Of a DNA stretch of 64,000 bases, positions 36,529 through 46,240 are shown in pieces. How positions within the stretch are numbered: position 1 is the first letter of the stretch; each line of letters opens with the position of its first letter. The notes under the pieces are model-generated. The model searched no databases. It worked only from the letters and a program-made list of their open reading frames with translations, and was not told the DNA's origin. The DNA lies in NCBI RefSeq assembly GCF_029076845.1, contig NZ_JARESE010000028.1:124001-188000 (forward strand), given 5' to 3'. The position numbers and the translations under genes are program-made. Source of the DNA: Novosphingobium album (ex Liu et al. 2023) (GTDB lineage Bacteria; Pseudomonadota; Alphaproteobacteria; Sphingomonadales; Sphingomonadaceae).

Positions 36529-36538
36529 CGGCCCGATC

Positions 36539-37516
36539 CTACAGCTCCCCGCGCTGACGGCGGATGGCGAACCACTTTTCGACATTGCGGTTGTGCTCTT
36601 CCAGCGTCGCGGCGAAGGCATGGCCGCCCGATCCGTCCGCGACCATGTAAAGCGCCCCGGTCTGCGCCGGATGCAGCACCGCCGCGATCGAATCCTTGCC
36701 GGGATTGGTGATGGGATACTTCGGCAGGCCGACCATCGTATAAGTGTTGTAGTCGTTCACCGCCTGAATCTCGGACTGGCGGATGCGGCGGCCCAGCGGC
36801 TTGCCGCGCGTGATCGGGTAGATGATCGTCGGGTCGGCCTGGAGCAACATGCCTTGCCGCAGGCGGTTGGAATAGAGCCCGGCCACCATGCGCCGTTCGG
36901 ACGGCTTGCCGGTTTCCTTCTCGACGATCGAGGCGAGCACCAGCGCTTCCTCGGGCGTCTTGACCGCGATGTCCTTGCCGCGCCCGGCCCACAGTTCGCT
37001 GAGCGTGCGCTGCATCGCCGCCTGCATCCGCAGCAAGACCGCCTCGCGCGCCTCGCCACGCTCGAAATCGTAAGTGCCCGGCAGGACCGAGCCTTCCCTG
37101 GGCACTGCGATCTCGCCCGTCAGCGGGGTTTGCGCGGCCAGCCGTTCGGCAACCATGACCGAGGGCATCCCTTCCGGCACGGTGACGAAGCGGCGGATCA
37201 CCTCGTCGCTCTGGATGATCGACAGGATGCGGCTGGGGCTGGCGTGGGCGGGGATGAGGAATTCGCCCGCCTTGATCGAGCCGCCTCCGCCGCCGATGAT
37301 CCGCGCGCGCAGCGCAAAGCCGCTGCCCGATGCGACGAAGCCCTGCTGTTCCAGCCTTTCGGCCACCAGCGACAGGCTGGCGCCACTGGGCACGATGAAG
37401 GTCTTGTCCCGGGGCAGCGGGCCCGCGCCGAACCAGCCGCCGAAGAACACGGCGACACCGATCAGGAAAGCCGCGGCCAGCAGCGCCGCGAGGACGCAGC
37501 CGCGTCGGCTGGGCAT
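36539..37516 (-). CDS. mltG: endolytic peptidoglycan transglycosylase MltG
   Basis: Membrane-anchored lytic transglycosylase (YceG family) that cuts nascent glycan strands. There are 325 residues with an N-terminal membrane anchor (LAALLAAAFLIGVAVFFGG), a LysM-like section (FIVPSGASLSLVAERLEQQG) and the catalytic core ASIVEKETGKPSERRMVAG, where the family's glutamate lies, followed by LQADPTIIYP. Its ATG overlaps the fabF stop (ATGA), a linkage of fatty-acid and cell-wall genes common in proteobacteria. Confidence 0.95.
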   Translation of the reverse strand: MPSRRGCVLAALLAAAFLIGVAVFFGGWFGAGPLPRDKTFIVPSGASLSLVAERLEQQGFVASGSGFALRARIIGGGGGSIKAGEFLIPAHASPSRILSIIQSDEVIRRFVTVPEGMPSVMVAERLAAQTPLTGEIAVPREGSVLPGTYDFERGEAREAVLLRMQAAMQRTLSELWAGRGKDIAVKTPEEALVLASIVEKETGKPSERRMVAGLYSNRLRQGMLLQADPTIIYPITRGKPLGRRIRQSEIQAVNDYNTYTMVGLPKYPITNPGKDSIAAVLHPAQTGALYMVADGSGGHAFAATLEEHNRNVEKWFAIRRQRGEL

Positions 37517-38778
37517 CAGTCGGGCTTGCGCATCACCAGGCTGGCGTTGGTTCCGCCAAACCCGAAGCTGTTGTTGAGCACCGCGCGCACCGTGCGCTGC
37601 TTGGCGACATGCGGCACCAGATCGACGCCCCGGCAGCTTTCGCTCGGGTTATCGAGGTTCAGCGTGGGCGGCACGATCTGGTCGCGCAGCGCCAGGATGC
37701 AGAAGATCGATTCCACCGCGCCGGCGCCGCCCAGCAGGTGGCCGATCGCCGACTTGGTGGAACTCATCGAAACGCCGGTGATGGCATCGCCGAACAGGCG
37801 GCGCACCGCGCCCAGCTCCAGCTCGTCGCCCAGCGGCGTGGAGGTGCCGTGCGCGTTGATATAGTCGATATCGGCCGGCTCCAGCCCCGCCTTGCGCAGC
37901 GCCATGGCCATCGAGCGGAACGCGCCCGAGCCTTCCGGGTGCGGCGCGGTGACGTGATAGGCATCGCCCGAAAGGCCATAGCCGATCACTTCGGCATAGA
38001 TCTTGGCGCCGCGCGCCTTGGCGTGCTCGTACTCCTCCAGCACGACGACGCCCGCGCCCTCGCCCATGACGAAGCCGTCGCGATCGACGTCATAGGGGCG
38101 GCTGGCGCGCTGCGGCTCGTCGTTGAAGGCGGTGGACAGCGCGCGGGCCTGGGCGAAGCCGGCAATGCCGATCGGGCAGATGGTGCTTTCCGCGCCGCCC
38201 GCCAGCATGATGTTGGCATCGCCGTCCTTGATCATCCGCGCGGCATCGCCGATCGAATGGGCGCCGGTCGAGCAGGCGGTGACGACCGCGTGGTTCGGGC
38301 CCATCAGGCCGTACTTGATCGAGACCTGTCCCGAAATGAGATTGATCAGGCGGCCGTGCACGAAATGCGGGCTGACCCGGCCCGGGCCCTTGTTGGCCAG
38401 GACCAGCGATTCCGATTCGATTCCCGGCAGACCGCCGATGCCCGATCCGATCGAGCAGCCGGCCATCAGCCGCGTCTCCTCGTCCATGTCGAGCAGGCCG
38501 GCATCCTCGATCGCCTGGCCGGCGGCATCGATGCCATAGACGATGAACGGATCGACCTGGCGCTGCACCTTGTGATCGACGCGCTTGTCGGCATCGAAGC
38601 CGTATTCGTGATCCTTGGGCTTCACCTCGCAGGCGATCCGGCATTTCTGGTCGGACGCATCGAAGCGGGTGATCGGCCCCGCGCCGGATTTTCCGGCGAG
38701 GATATTGGCCCAGGCCGTTTCCACGTCACTGCCCAGCGGAGTGACAAGACCAAGTCCGGTTACGACGACGCGACGCAT
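37516..38778 (-). CDS. fabF: 3-oxoacyl-ACP synthase II FabF
   Basis: Condensing enzyme that elongates acyl-ACP with malonyl-ACP in type II fatty-acid synthesis. The 420 residues have the typical start MRRVVVTGLGLVTPLGSD, the nucleophile Cys169 in VVTACSTGAHS, and the two catalytic histidines in NAHGTSTPLGD and GHLLGGAGA. It lies downstream of acpP across a 128-bp gap that contains hairpins. It overlaps mltG by one base. Confidence 0.97.
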   Translation of the reverse strand: MRRVVVTGLGLVTPLGSDVETAWANILAGKSGAGPITRFDASDQKCRIACEVKPKDHEYGFDADKRVDHKVQRQVDPFIVYGIDAAGQAIEDAGLLDMDEETRLMAGCSIGSGIGGLPGIESESLVLANKGPGRVSPHFVHGRLINLISGQVSIKYGLMGPNHAVVTACSTGAHSIGDAARMIKDGDANIMLAGGAESTICPIGIAGFAQARALSTAFNDEPQRASRPYDVDRDGFVMGEGAGVVVLEEYEHAKARGAKIYAEVIGYGLSGDAYHVTAPHPEGSGAFRSMAMALRKAGLEPADIDYINAHGTSTPLGDELELGAVRRLFGDAITGVSMSSTKSAIGHLLGGAGAVESIFCILALRDQIVPPTLNLDNPSESCRGVDLVPHVAKQRTVRAVLNNSFGFGGTNASLVMRKPD

Positions 38779-38797
38779 GAAACTCTCCGAAAAGGCA

Positions 38798-38829
38798 ACA
38801 GGCCCGGGCCCCTGGGGGGCCGAGCCTGT
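38798..38829 (-). terminator. hairpin between acpP and fabF (attenuator candidate)
   Basis: ACAGGC (38798-38803) pairs with GCCTGT (38824-38829), with further inner G/C pairing. On the minus strand, TTGCCTTTTC follows the stem. A second inverted repeat, GGCCGCC/GGCGGCC, lies at 38847-38866. Such structures could lower read-through from the strongly needed acpP gene into fabF. There is no clean T-run, so termination is partial at best. Confidence 0.35.
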
Positions 38830-38906
38830 CGTTGCTGTTCCCCCTGGCCGCCTCGATCGGCGGCCCCTTGTGACAGGCTCAGGGACAGATGGTCATTCGC
38901 TGGGGA

Positions 38907-39143
38907 TCAGCCCTTGTTCTCGTCGATGTACTTGATGGCATCGGAAACGGTGCTGATCTTTTCCGCGGCGTCGTCCGGGATTTCGACGCCGAACTCTTCC
39001 TCGAACGCCATGACCAGCTCGACGATGTCGAGACTGTCTGCGCCCAGGTCATCAATGAAGCTGGCGTCTTCGGTAACCTTGTCGGCTTCCACGCCCAGGT
39101 GTTCGACCACGATCTTCTTCACCCGATCGGCGGTATCGCTCAT
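38907..39143 (-). CDS. acpP: acyl carrier protein AcpP
   Basis: A 78-residue acidic carrier protein of fatty-acid synthesis. The phosphopantetheine attachment serine is Ser37 in [12 protein letters not shown], and the helix-rich sequence after it ([16 protein letters not shown]) is standard. ATG at 39143 is the family start and has GAAGGGG upstream; a longer frame adds 13 unrelated residues. fabF follows on the same strand. Confidence 0.97.
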   Translation of the reverse strand: MSDTADRVKKIVVEHLGVEADKVTEDASFIDDLGADSLDIVELVMAFEEEFGVEIPDDAAEKISTVSDAIKYIDENKG

Positions 39144-39309
39144 GTATTGGCCCCTTCTGAAACGGAGGATGAACTCTCGCAAGCCGCCCTAATGCGCGGG
39201 GGCCGCGCTGGCAAGTCTCGCGCGAAAGTTAGCTTCTGGCGTCATGATGCCGCAAGCGGCCCGCCCCTGCCCCGGCGCGCGGCTAACCGGCGCGCACCGG
39301 GCGGGCGGA

Positions 39310-41091
39310 TCAGCCCTTCTGCGGTTCGACCACGCGCAAGTGCAGTTCGCGAAGCTGCTTCAGCTCGGCCGAGCTCGGCGCGCCCATCAGCAGATCCTCG
39401 GCGCGCTGGTTCATCGGGAACAGCGTGATCTCGCGCAAGTTCACCGCGCCGCACAGCAGCATGACGATGCGATCGACCCCGGCGGCCATGCCGCCATGCG
39501 GCGGCGCGCCGTACTGGAACGCGCGATAGAGGCCGCCGAAGCGCTCCTCGACATCGGCTTTCGACAGCCCGACCAGCTCGAACGCCTTGACCATCAGGTC
39601 CGGGTGCTGGTTGCGGATCGAGCCCGAGGCGATCTCGTAGCCGTTGCACACCAGATCGTACTGGAACGCCTTGATGGTCAGCGGGTCCTGCCCTTCGAGC
39701 GCCGCCATGCCGCCTTGCGGCATCGAGAACGGGTTGTGCGCGAAATCGACCTTCTTGTTGTCTTCGTCCCATTCGAAGAACGGGAAATCAACGATCCAGG
39801 CCAGCGCGAAGCGATCCTTGTCGATCAGGTCGAGCTGTTCGCCCACGCGCGTGCGCGCCGCGCCGGCCAGCTTGGCCGCCTGCTCTTCCTTGCCCGCCGC
39901 GAAGAACAGCCCGTCATCCGGGCCGAGGCCCAGCGCGTCATAGAGCGCGGCCATCTTCTCCGGCCCGTGGTTCTTGGCGATCGGGCCGCCGAACTCACCC
40001 GCCTTGCGGGTGACGTAGCCCAGGCCCGCATGGCCTTCGCCGCGCGCCCAGTCGTTCATGTCGTCGAAGAACTTGCGGCTCTTGTCGGCGGTGCCGGGCG
40101 CGGGAATCGCGCGCACCACGCCGCCGCCGCCCACGATCTTCTCGAACAGGCCGAAGCCCGACTGGCGGAACTCGTCAGTCACGTCACGGATGATCAGCGG
40201 GTTGCGCAAGTCCGGCTTGTCGCTGCCGTAATCGAGCATCGCCTGCGCATGGGGGATGCGCGGGAAGCTGCCGCTCGGCGTCACCGGCTTGCCTTGCGCG
40301 AAAGCCTCGAACACGCCGCCGATCACCGGCTCCATCGTTTCCCAGACTTCTTCCTGGGTGACGAAGCTCATTTCGAGGTCGAGCTGATAGAACTCGCCGG
40401 GCAGGCGGTCGGCGCGCGGGTCTTCGTCGCGGAAGCACGGGGCGATCTGGAAATAGCGGTCGAAACCCGCGACCATCAGCAGTTGCTTGTACTGCTGCGG
40501 CGCTTGCGGCAGCGCATAGAACTTGCCCGGGTGGATGCGGCTGGGCACGAGGAAGTCGCGCGCGCCCTCGGGGCTGGAGGCAGTGAGGATCGGCGTCGAA
40601 TATTCGGTGAAGCCCGCGCCTTCCATGCGGCGGCGCATCTCGGCAATGATCCGGGTGCGCTTGACGATGTTGGCGTGCAGCGTGTCACGCCGCAGATCGA
40701 GGAAGCGGTAGCGCAGGCGGATGTCCTCGGGATAGTCCTGCTCGCCGGCCACCGGCATCGGCAGTTCCTCGGCACGGCTGAGCACGTCGGCGCCGCGCGC
40801 GTAGACCTCGATTCCGCCGGTCGCGAGGTTGGGGTTCACGGTTGCCGCGTCGCGCGCCTTCACCAGCCCGTCGATCGTCACGACGCTTTCGACGCGCAGG
40901 CTTTCGAGCACGGCCAGCGCCGGGCTGTCGCTGTCGGCGACGATCTGGGTCATGCCATAGTGATCGCGCAGATCGACGAACAGCACGCCGCCATGGTCGC
41001 GCTTGCGGTGCACCCAGCCCGAGAGCCGGACCGTCTGGCCAACGTCGCCGACGCCAAGCGCGCCGCAGGTATGGGAACGATAGGGATGCAT
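39310..41091 (-). CDS. aspS: aspartyl-tRNA synthetase AspS
   Basis: Class II synthetase charging tRNA-Asp, 593 residues. It has an N-terminal OB-fold anticodon-binding domain ([23 protein letters not shown]), the bacterial GAD insertion in the middle, and the class II motif 3 region [14 protein letters not shown] near the C-terminus. ATG at 41091 begins the conserved [10 protein letters not shown]; the longer frame upstream is not conserved-looking. It is divergent from rnd. Some alphaproteobacterial AspRS also charge tRNA-Asn. That cannot be judged here. Confidence 0.96.
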   Translation of the reverse strand: MHPYRSHTCGALGVGDVGQTVRLSGWVHRKRDHGGVLFVDLRDHYGMTQIVADSDSPALAVLESLRVESVVTIDGLVKARDAATVNPNLATGGIEVYARGADVLSRAEELPMPVAGEQDYPEDIRLRYRFLDLRRDTLHANIVKRTRIIAEMRRRMEGAGFTEYSTPILTASSPEGARDFLVPSRIHPGKFYALPQAPQQYKQLLMVAGFDRYFQIAPCFRDEDPRADRLPGEFYQLDLEMSFVTQEEVWETMEPVIGGVFEAFAQGKPVTPSGSFPRIPHAQAMLDYGSDKPDLRNPLIIRDVTDEFRQSGFGLFEKIVGGGGVVRAIPAPGTADKSRKFFDDMNDWARGEGHAGLGYVTRKAGEFGGPIAKNHGPEKMAALYDALGLGPDDGLFFAAGKEEQAAKLAGAARTRVGEQLDLIDKDRFALAWIVDFPFFEWDEDNKKVDFAHNPFSMPQGGMAALEGQDPLTIKAFQYDLVCNGYEIASGSIRNQHPDLMVKAFELVGLSKADVEERFGGLYRAFQYGAPPHGGMAAGVDRIVMLLCGAVNLREITLFPMNQRAEDLLMGAPSSAELKQLRELHLRVVEPQKG

Positions 41092-41354
41092 GGCTCTTTT
41101 TTCCAAAATCGTGGCGGCCGGGGCCCGGCCCTGAGGCAATGGCGGGCCAAGACGGTCTGCACCGCCGTTTGTCAAGGCCGCAGCCGCGCGGGCCGATGCC
41201 GAAGCCCGATTTTCCGCCGGAATTTCGCCGGGATTCGCGTCGAGGCTCTTTCCAATTCGCCGCCAATCGGGCAGGGGCGAAAAGAACGGCCGCGTGGCGA
41301 TGGCCGTCTTTCAGCAAAGCCGGGGGCCCACACGGGTCCGATCAGAAAAGTCCG

Positions 41355-42581
41355 ATGAAGATACACCCACTGATAACCACCACAGAGGCCCTCGCCGAGT
41401 TGTGCGCGCGCCTCGCGAAATCCGAATTCGTTGCGGTAGACACCGAATTCATGCGCGAGAACACCTACTGGCCGGAACTGTGCCTGGTGCAGATCGCCAA
41501 TACCGAGGAAGCCGCGGCGATCGATCCGATGGCCGACGGGCTCGACATGAGCCCCCTGCTCGACCTGCTGACCGACAACGAGGACGTGCTCAAGGTCTTC
41601 CACGCCGGCGGGCAGGACGTGGAGATCATCTTCAACTTCACCGGCCGCACGCCGCACCCGATCTTCGATACGCAGATCGCGATGATGGCGGTCAGCCAGT
41701 CCGAGCAGATCGGCTATTCGAACCTGGTCGAATCGTGGCTGGGCCTGACGATCGACAAGGGCGCGCGCTTTACCGACTGGTCGCGCCGCCCGCTGACCGA
41801 GCGGCAGATCGAATATGCCATCGGCGATGTCACCCACTTATCGAAGATCTTCCCCAAGCTCCTGGCGCGGCTGGTCAAGACCGGGCGCGGCGAATGGCTG
41901 GACCAGGAAATGGAAAAGCTCGCCGATCCCGACAACTATCGCAACGATCCCACGGTGGCGTGGAAGCGGATCAAGGCCTCGGGCCGCAATCCGGCGATGC
42001 TGGGCCGGCTCAAGGCGCTGGCCGAATGGCGCGAGCACGAAGCGCAGGACAAGAACATCCCGCGCGGCCGCATCGCCCGTGACGAGACGCTGGCCGACCT
42101 TGCCAGCCATCCGCCGCGCCAGCAGGCCGATCTGGCCAAGGTGCGCGGGCTCTCGCAAGGCTGGAAGGACAACGAGATCGGCCGGCGGCTGATGGCGACG
42201 CTGGAAAAGGCCAAGCCCCTGCCCGACGAGGAAATGCCGCCGCGCGCGCCCAAGGGCGCTCCGCTGGGCAAGGAAGGCGCGCTGGTGGCCGACCTGCTCA
42301 AGCTGCTGCTCAAGATCCGCTCGCGCGAGATCGACGTCGCCGCGCGGCTGCTGGCCCGCAGCGAGGAGCTGGAGATGCTGGCGGCCGGCGTGCGCAAGAG
42401 CCTGCCGATCCTGCAAGGCTGGCGCCGCGAGATCTTCGGGCGCGACGCGCTCGATCTGGTCGAGGGCAAGCTGGCCTTCGCGGTAGAGGGTGGCAAGCTC
42501 AAGATGACGCATGTCGATGACGCCGCCGGCGCCCCTGGCGAACCCGGCGCCGAGCCGGGGTCGCGAGCGGCCGCCGGCTGA
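41355..42581 (+). CDS. rnd: ribonuclease D
   Basis: 3'-5' exoribonuclease that trims tRNA precursors, 408 residues. The DEDD exonuclease domain starts with FVAVDTEFMREN (Asp29, Glu31) and continues with KVFHAGGQDVEI and QIEYAIGDVTHL. An HRDC domain follows (LKALAEWREHEAQDKNIPRG) plus a C-terminal helical part. ATG at 41355 starts the conserved N-terminus. The TGA overlaps the ATG of the oxyR-like gene (ATGA at 42578-42581 region), so the two are translationally linked. Confidence 0.95.
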   Translation: MKIHPLITTTEALAELCARLAKSEFVAVDTEFMRENTYWPELCLVQIANTEEAAAIDPMADGLDMSPLLDLLTDNEDVLKVFHAGGQDVEIIFNFTGRTPHPIFDTQIAMMAVSQSEQIGYSNLVESWLGLTIDKGARFTDWSRRPLTERQIEYAIGDVTHLSKIFPKLLARLVKTGRGEWLDQEMEKLADPDNYRNDPTVAWKRIKASGRNPAMLGRLKALAEWREHEAQDKNIPRGRIARDETLADLASHPPRQQADLAKVRGLSQGWKDNEIGRRLMATLEKAKPLPDEEMPPRAPKGAPLGKEGALVADLLKLLLKIRSREIDVAARLLARSEELEMLAAGVRKSLPILQGWRREIFGRDALDLVEGKLAFAVEGGKLKMTHVDDAAGAPGEPGAEPGSRAAAG

Positions 42582-43477
42582 TGACGGTCTACCAGCCGAC
42601 GCTCAAGCAGCTCCACTACCTCGTCTCGCTGCACGAACACGGGCATTTCGGCCGCGCGGCCGACGCCAGCTTCGTCTCGCAATCGACGCTCTCGGCGGGC
42701 TTGCGCGATCTGGAAGCGCTGCTGGGCGTGGTGCTGGTGGAACGCACCAAGCGCGCGGTGCGCTTCACCCCGCTGGGCAACGCGGTGGTCGCCAAGGCGC
42801 GGCGCATCCTGCGTGAGACCGAGGAGCTTTCCGACCTCATCCAGTCGAGCGGCAGGCCGCTTTCGGGCGAATTGCGGATGAGCGTGATCCCCACCATCGC
42901 ACCGTTCCTGCTGCCGCGGATGCTGCCGCGCCTGCGGCGCGAGCGGCCGAACCTGAAGCTGTTCCTGCGCGAGGAGCCCAGCGCGGCGGCAATCGAATCG
43001 CTGCACCACGGCCGGGCCGACTGCGTGCTGCTCGCCCTGCCCTATGCCACCGGCGAAGTGGAGAAGGAGACGATCGAGCTGGACGCCTTCTTCGTCGCTT
43101 TCCCCAAGGACGATCCGCGCGATCCGCCGGCCGAGATCGCCCCCGAGCTGATCGACGAGCACCGGCTGCTGCTGCTGGAAGACGGCCACTGCCTGAAGGA
43201 CCACGCGCTGGCCGCCTGCAACCGCCCCGAACTGCGCGCCAGCGCGGCGATGATCGGCACCAGCCTGCACACGCTGGTGCAGATGGTGGACAATGGCCTG
43301 GGCCTGACCATGCTGCCCGAAATGGCGCTCGACGCGGGCATCCTCAACGGCACCAACGTCGTCGCCCGGCCGCTCAAATCGGCCACCGCCAATCGCGAGA
43401 TCGCGCTGATCTGGCGCAAGAACTCGCCGCGCACCGAGGAATTCCGCATGTTGGCCGACGAGCTGCGCGCCGGCTGA
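42581..43477 (+). CDS. oxyR: hydrogen-peroxide sensor OxyR (LysR family)
   Basis: LysR-type activator of the peroxide response, 298 residues. The winged HTH lies at about 5-65 (FGRAADASFVSQSTLSAGLRD). The effector domain contains Cys204 and Cys213 in DGHCLKDHALAACN. That nine-residue spacing is the same as between the redox pair Cys199/Cys208 of E. coli OxyR, so disulfide switching is likely. Its start overlaps the rnd stop. A catalase or peroxidase gene is not next to it in this window. Confidence 0.92.
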   Translation: MTVYQPTLKQLHYLVSLHEHGHFGRAADASFVSQSTLSAGLRDLEALLGVVLVERTKRAVRFTPLGNAVVAKARRILRETEELSDLIQSSGRPLSGELRMSVIPTIAPFLLPRMLPRLRRERPNLKLFLREEPSAAAIESLHHGRADCVLLALPYATGEVEKETIELDAFFVAFPKDDPRDPPAEIAPELIDEHRLLLLEDGHCLKDHALAACNRPELRASAAMIGTSLHTLVQMVDNGLGLTMLPEMALDAGILNGTNVVARPLKSATANREIALIWRKNSPRTEEFRMLADELRAG

Positions 43478-43496
43478 GCCGCCGCGATCCGCGCCT

Positions 43497-44090
43497 TCAG
43501 TCCATGTGCCTGAGGCCGACGCGCAAGTAATCCCAGCCCGTCACCAGCGTCAGCACCGCGGCCGCCCACAGCGTGGCAAGGCCGACGGTGTGCGGCACGT
43601 TGACCGCCAGAGCGCCCAGCATCACGTTCCAGTGCGGCAGCGCCCGCCCCAGGATCAGCGCGCCGAGCGAGACGAGCTGGAACGTCGTCTTCCACTTGGC
43701 CAGCCGGCTGACCGGCACGGAGACCTGCAAGCCGCCGAGGAATTCGCGCAGGCCCGAAACCGCGATCTCGCGCACCAGGATGATGAGCCCGGCGATCACG
43801 TGCATGTCCCCCACGTAAGGCCCGGTCAGCACGCCTTGCGCGGTCAGCACCAGGATCACGGTCGCCACCATGATCTTGTCGGCGATCGGATCGAGGAAGA
43901 TGCCCAGCCGCGACACCGCCCCGCTCGATCGCGCGAGATAGCCGTCGAAATAGTCGGTGACGCCCATCAGGCAGTAAAGCCCGAAGGCCAGGCCATAGCC
44001 CAGCTCCCATTTCGGCCACCACAGGAGGAAGGCCAGCAACGGCAGCGCCACGATGCGCGACAGCGTGAGCAGATTCGGAACCGTGAGCAT
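43497..44090 (-). CDS. pgsA: CDP-diacylglycerol-glycerol-3-phosphate 3-phosphatidyltransferase PgsA
   Basis: Inner-membrane enzyme making phosphatidylglycerophosphate, 197 residues. The CDP-alcohol phosphotransferase motif is complete: DYFDGYLAR at 46-54, Gly63, Asp67 and Asp71 (IFLDPIADK). Several membrane segments fill the rest. ATG at 44090 begins MLTVPNLLTLSR, the family start; the longer frame overlaps the divergent transporter gene. The neighbour is an LplT-like transporter, which gives a phospholipid theme. Confidence 0.93.
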   Translation of the reverse strand: MLTVPNLLTLSRIVALPLLAFLLWWPKWELGYGLAFGLYCLMGVTDYFDGYLARSSGAVSRLGIFLDPIADKIMVATVILVLTAQGVLTGPYVGDMHVIAGLIILVREIAVSGLREFLGGLQVSVPVSRLAKWKTTFQLVSLGALILGRALPHWNVMLGALAVNVPHTVGLATLWAAAVLTLVTGWDYLRVGLRHMD

Positions 44091-44205
44091 GGTCTTGCGC
44101 CATAGCCGCGATCCTGTGACGGAATAAAGTGCCGCGCGGGGCTTGCCCCTTCGAACGATGCGATTAAGTGTCGCCCGCGAGACGGAAACGGCCTGAAATG
44201 AACGC

Positions 44206-45516
44206 ATGACGACATCGACGGAACTCTTGCGGGCCCGCCGCTTCCTGCCGCTTTTCGTCACCCAGATGCTCGGTGCGTTCAACGACAACCTGTTCAAGAA
44301 CGCCATGGTGCTGTTCGTCGTCTACAGCGTCTACAACTCCGAAGAGGCCGAGGCGCGCTTCAGCGCGATCGCCTCGGCGGTGTTCGTCATTCCCTTCTTC
44401 CTGCTCTCGGCGCTGTCCGGCCAGCTTGCCGACATGCGCGACAAGGCGCGGATCATCCGCGTGGTGAAGTTCTGCGAGATCATCATCATGCTGGTGGGCG
44501 GCGCCGGCCTGACGCTGGCCTGGCAAGGCGTGGCGGTGAGCACGCTGGCGATCCCGCTGATGCTGCTCGCGCTGTTCGCCATGGGGGTGCATTCCAGCTT
44601 CTTCGGCCCGATCAAGTACGCCATCCTGCCGCAGCATCTGCGCCGCGAGGAAGTGCTTTCGGGCACCGGGCTGATCGAGGCGGGCACTTATATCGCGATC
44701 CTGGCGGGCACGATCGTGGCCGGCTGGATCGACGTGCACTGGGCCGCGCTGCTGGTCGTGGTGCTGGCGTTCCTGGGCTATGTAACGGGCCAGCGCGTCC
44801 CGCCAGCGCCGCCGATGGGCAAGGTCGAACCGCTCGATTTCCATATCGTGCGCTCGTCGCTGAACCTGGTGCGCAACACCATGCACGACCGGCGCGTCTA
44901 TCTGGCGATCATGGCGATCAGCTTCTTCTGGGCGATCGGCGCGGTGCTGTTCATCCAGTTCCCGCCGCTGGCGAAGAACGTGCTTCATGCCAGCAAGGAA
45001 GTCGCCAGCCTGTTCCTGGTGATCTTCTCGGTCGGCGTGGCGATCGGCTCGATCTCGATCAACGCGCTGCTCAAGGGCACGGTCTCGGCACGCTATTCGC
45101 CCGCTTCGGTGATCGGCATGGGCGTGTTCCTGGTGGGGTTCGAAGGCGTCTGCCGGGCCTGGGGCAGCGGCACCGACGGCGAACTGATGGACGTGGCCAC
45201 CTTCGTCAGCCAGCCGCTGGCGCTGGCGCTGCTGGGCACGCTGCTGGGCATCGCCATCGCGGGCGGCATGTTCGTGGTCCCGCTCTATGCCTTCCTGACC
45301 ACGTTCGTCGACAAGTCGCAGACGGCACGGACGATCGCGGCGAACAACATCGTCAATTCGGGCGCGATGGTGGTGGGCTCGCTCGCCGCCGCGCTGCTCA
45401 GCGCGATCGGGCTCAGCGTGGTCGACCAGTTGCTGGTGGTCGCGGCGGCCTGCGTGGCTTCGGCCTGGCTGGGCTATCTGCTGTTCAAGGCCGAATGCGG
45501 CGCGGCGCCCGCCTGA
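44206..45516 (+). CDS. MFS transporter, lysophospholipid transporter LplT-like
   Basis: Inner-membrane carrier of 436 residues with about 12 hydrophobic segments. The start RRFLPLFVTQMLGAFNDNLFKNA and the downstream FFGPIKYAILPQHL are the marks of the LplT group, which flips lysophospholipids inwards for re-acylation. The acyltransferase/acyl-ACP synthetase part (Aas) often fused to or next to LplT is not present here. It is divergent from pgsA with 115 bases between the starts. Confidence 0.88.
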   Translation: MTTSTELLRARRFLPLFVTQMLGAFNDNLFKNAMVLFVVYSVYNSEEAEARFSAIASAVFVIPFFLLSALSGQLADMRDKARIIRVVKFCEIIIMLVGGAGLTLAWQGVAVSTLAIPLMLLALFAMGVHSSFFGPIKYAILPQHLRREEVLSGTGLIEAGTYIAILAGTIVAGWIDVHWAALLVVVLAFLGYVTGQRVPPAPPMGKVEPLDFHIVRSSLNLVRNTMHDRRVYLAIMAISFFWAIGAVLFIQFPPLAKNVLHASKEVASLFLVIFSVGVAIGSISINALLKGTVSARYSPASVIGMGVFLVGFEGVCRAWGSGTDGELMDVATFVSQPLALALLGTLLGIAIAGGMFVVPLYAFLTTFVDKSQTARTIAANNIVNSGAMVVGSLAAALLSAIGLSVVDQLLVVAAACVASAWLGYLLFKAECGAAPA

Positions 45517-45598
45517 GGGTTTGTTTTGAAATGCGCGCTTTTGGCGCGGGCTGGTGCCGCCAAGAAACGCGCTCTTCCGCGCGATTCCGGCCCAATCT

Positions 45599-45802
45599 TC
45601 AGGCGATGAACACCGAAACCGCGACGAACGTGGCGCAATAGGCGGTCAGGAAACCGCGCCAGTCGCTGCCGGTCAGCGCCATGCGCGTGCGCCAGCCTGG
45701 CCGCGCCTCGAACCCCCTGCAGACATGCGGCGGCAGCGATTGCCGGAAGGGATGCCGGGCGGCTTCGTCGACCAGGACAAGGGCACGTCGTTTCGTGATC
45801 AT
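45599..45802 (-). CDS. small membrane protein, hypothetical
   Basis: A 67-residue protein with a basic N-terminal half and one C-terminal membrane segment, FLTAYCATFVAVSVFIA. The ATG at 45802 has no strong ribosome site; an internal ATG before ALTGSDWRGF would leave a 27-residue protein that is nearly all membrane segment. I do not recognise a family. It is transcribed alone between the LplT-like gene and the CsbD gene. Confidence 0.6.
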   Translation of the reverse strand: MITKRRALVLVDEAARHPFRQSLPPHVCRGFEARPGWRTRMALTGSDWRGFLTAYCATFVAVSVFIA

Positions 45803-45910
45803 GCCGCGAGGTTAAGGCTTTGTTTACCGTGCTGCCAATGCCTCAGTTGCGGCTTTCTCTTTTCGGGACAGAACCTTGCGACTCGTCTCGCCAGGCGGCG
45901 CGCGCATGGG

Positions 45911-45937
45911 AAAAGGGCCGCCAGTGCGGCGGCCCTT
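45911..45937 (-). terminator. intrinsic terminator downstream of the CsbD gene
   Basis: A perfect 10-bp stem, AAGGGCCGCC (45913-45922) and GGCGGCCCTT (45928-45937), with loop AGTGC. Read on the minus strand it is followed by TTTT-CCC and lies 28 bases after the CsbD stop, a clear Rho-independent layout. Confidence 0.8.
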
Positions 45938-45964
45938 CGGTGTTTGCCGGGGAAACGGCGCGGA

Positions 45965-46147
45965 TCAGATGCTGTCGCCCAGGGCGCCCTTCACCTTGCC
46001 GACGAGCTGCTGGGCCTCGCCCTTCTTTTCCTGCGCCTTGCCCCGGGCGTGAAGCGCGGGATCGTCGTTGGCCTTGCCGGCAGCCTGCTTGGCCTTGCCG
46101 GCCACTTCGTTGCCAAGGCCCTTGGCCCGATCCTTGAGTTCACCCAT
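45965..46147 (-). CDS. CsbD family stress protein
   Basis: A 60-residue, highly charged, glycine/alanine/lysine-rich protein. Repeated K-G-K-A-x-x motifs (LGNEVAGKAKQAAGKAND and GKAQEKKGEAQQLVGKVKG) define the CsbD family, general-stress proteins of unknown biochemical function. GGAGAAAG lies before the ATG. It has its own intrinsic terminator, so it is monocistronic. Confidence 0.92.
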   Translation of the reverse strand: MGELKDRAKGLGNEVAGKAKQAAGKANDDPALHARGKAQEKKGEAQQLVGKVKGALGDSI

Positions 46148-46240
46148 GATCTTTCTCCTTGTTATCCGGACGGTTTTTCATCCGGCATGACAAGGGAACG
46201 AGCCCTGGCGTGATCGGTTCCGGCCACGGGCCAGAGCGTG

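Noticed and set aside
39244..41358. A 704-codon plus-strand frame across aspS
   Set aside because: Antisense shadow of aspS; no ribosome site and no domain.
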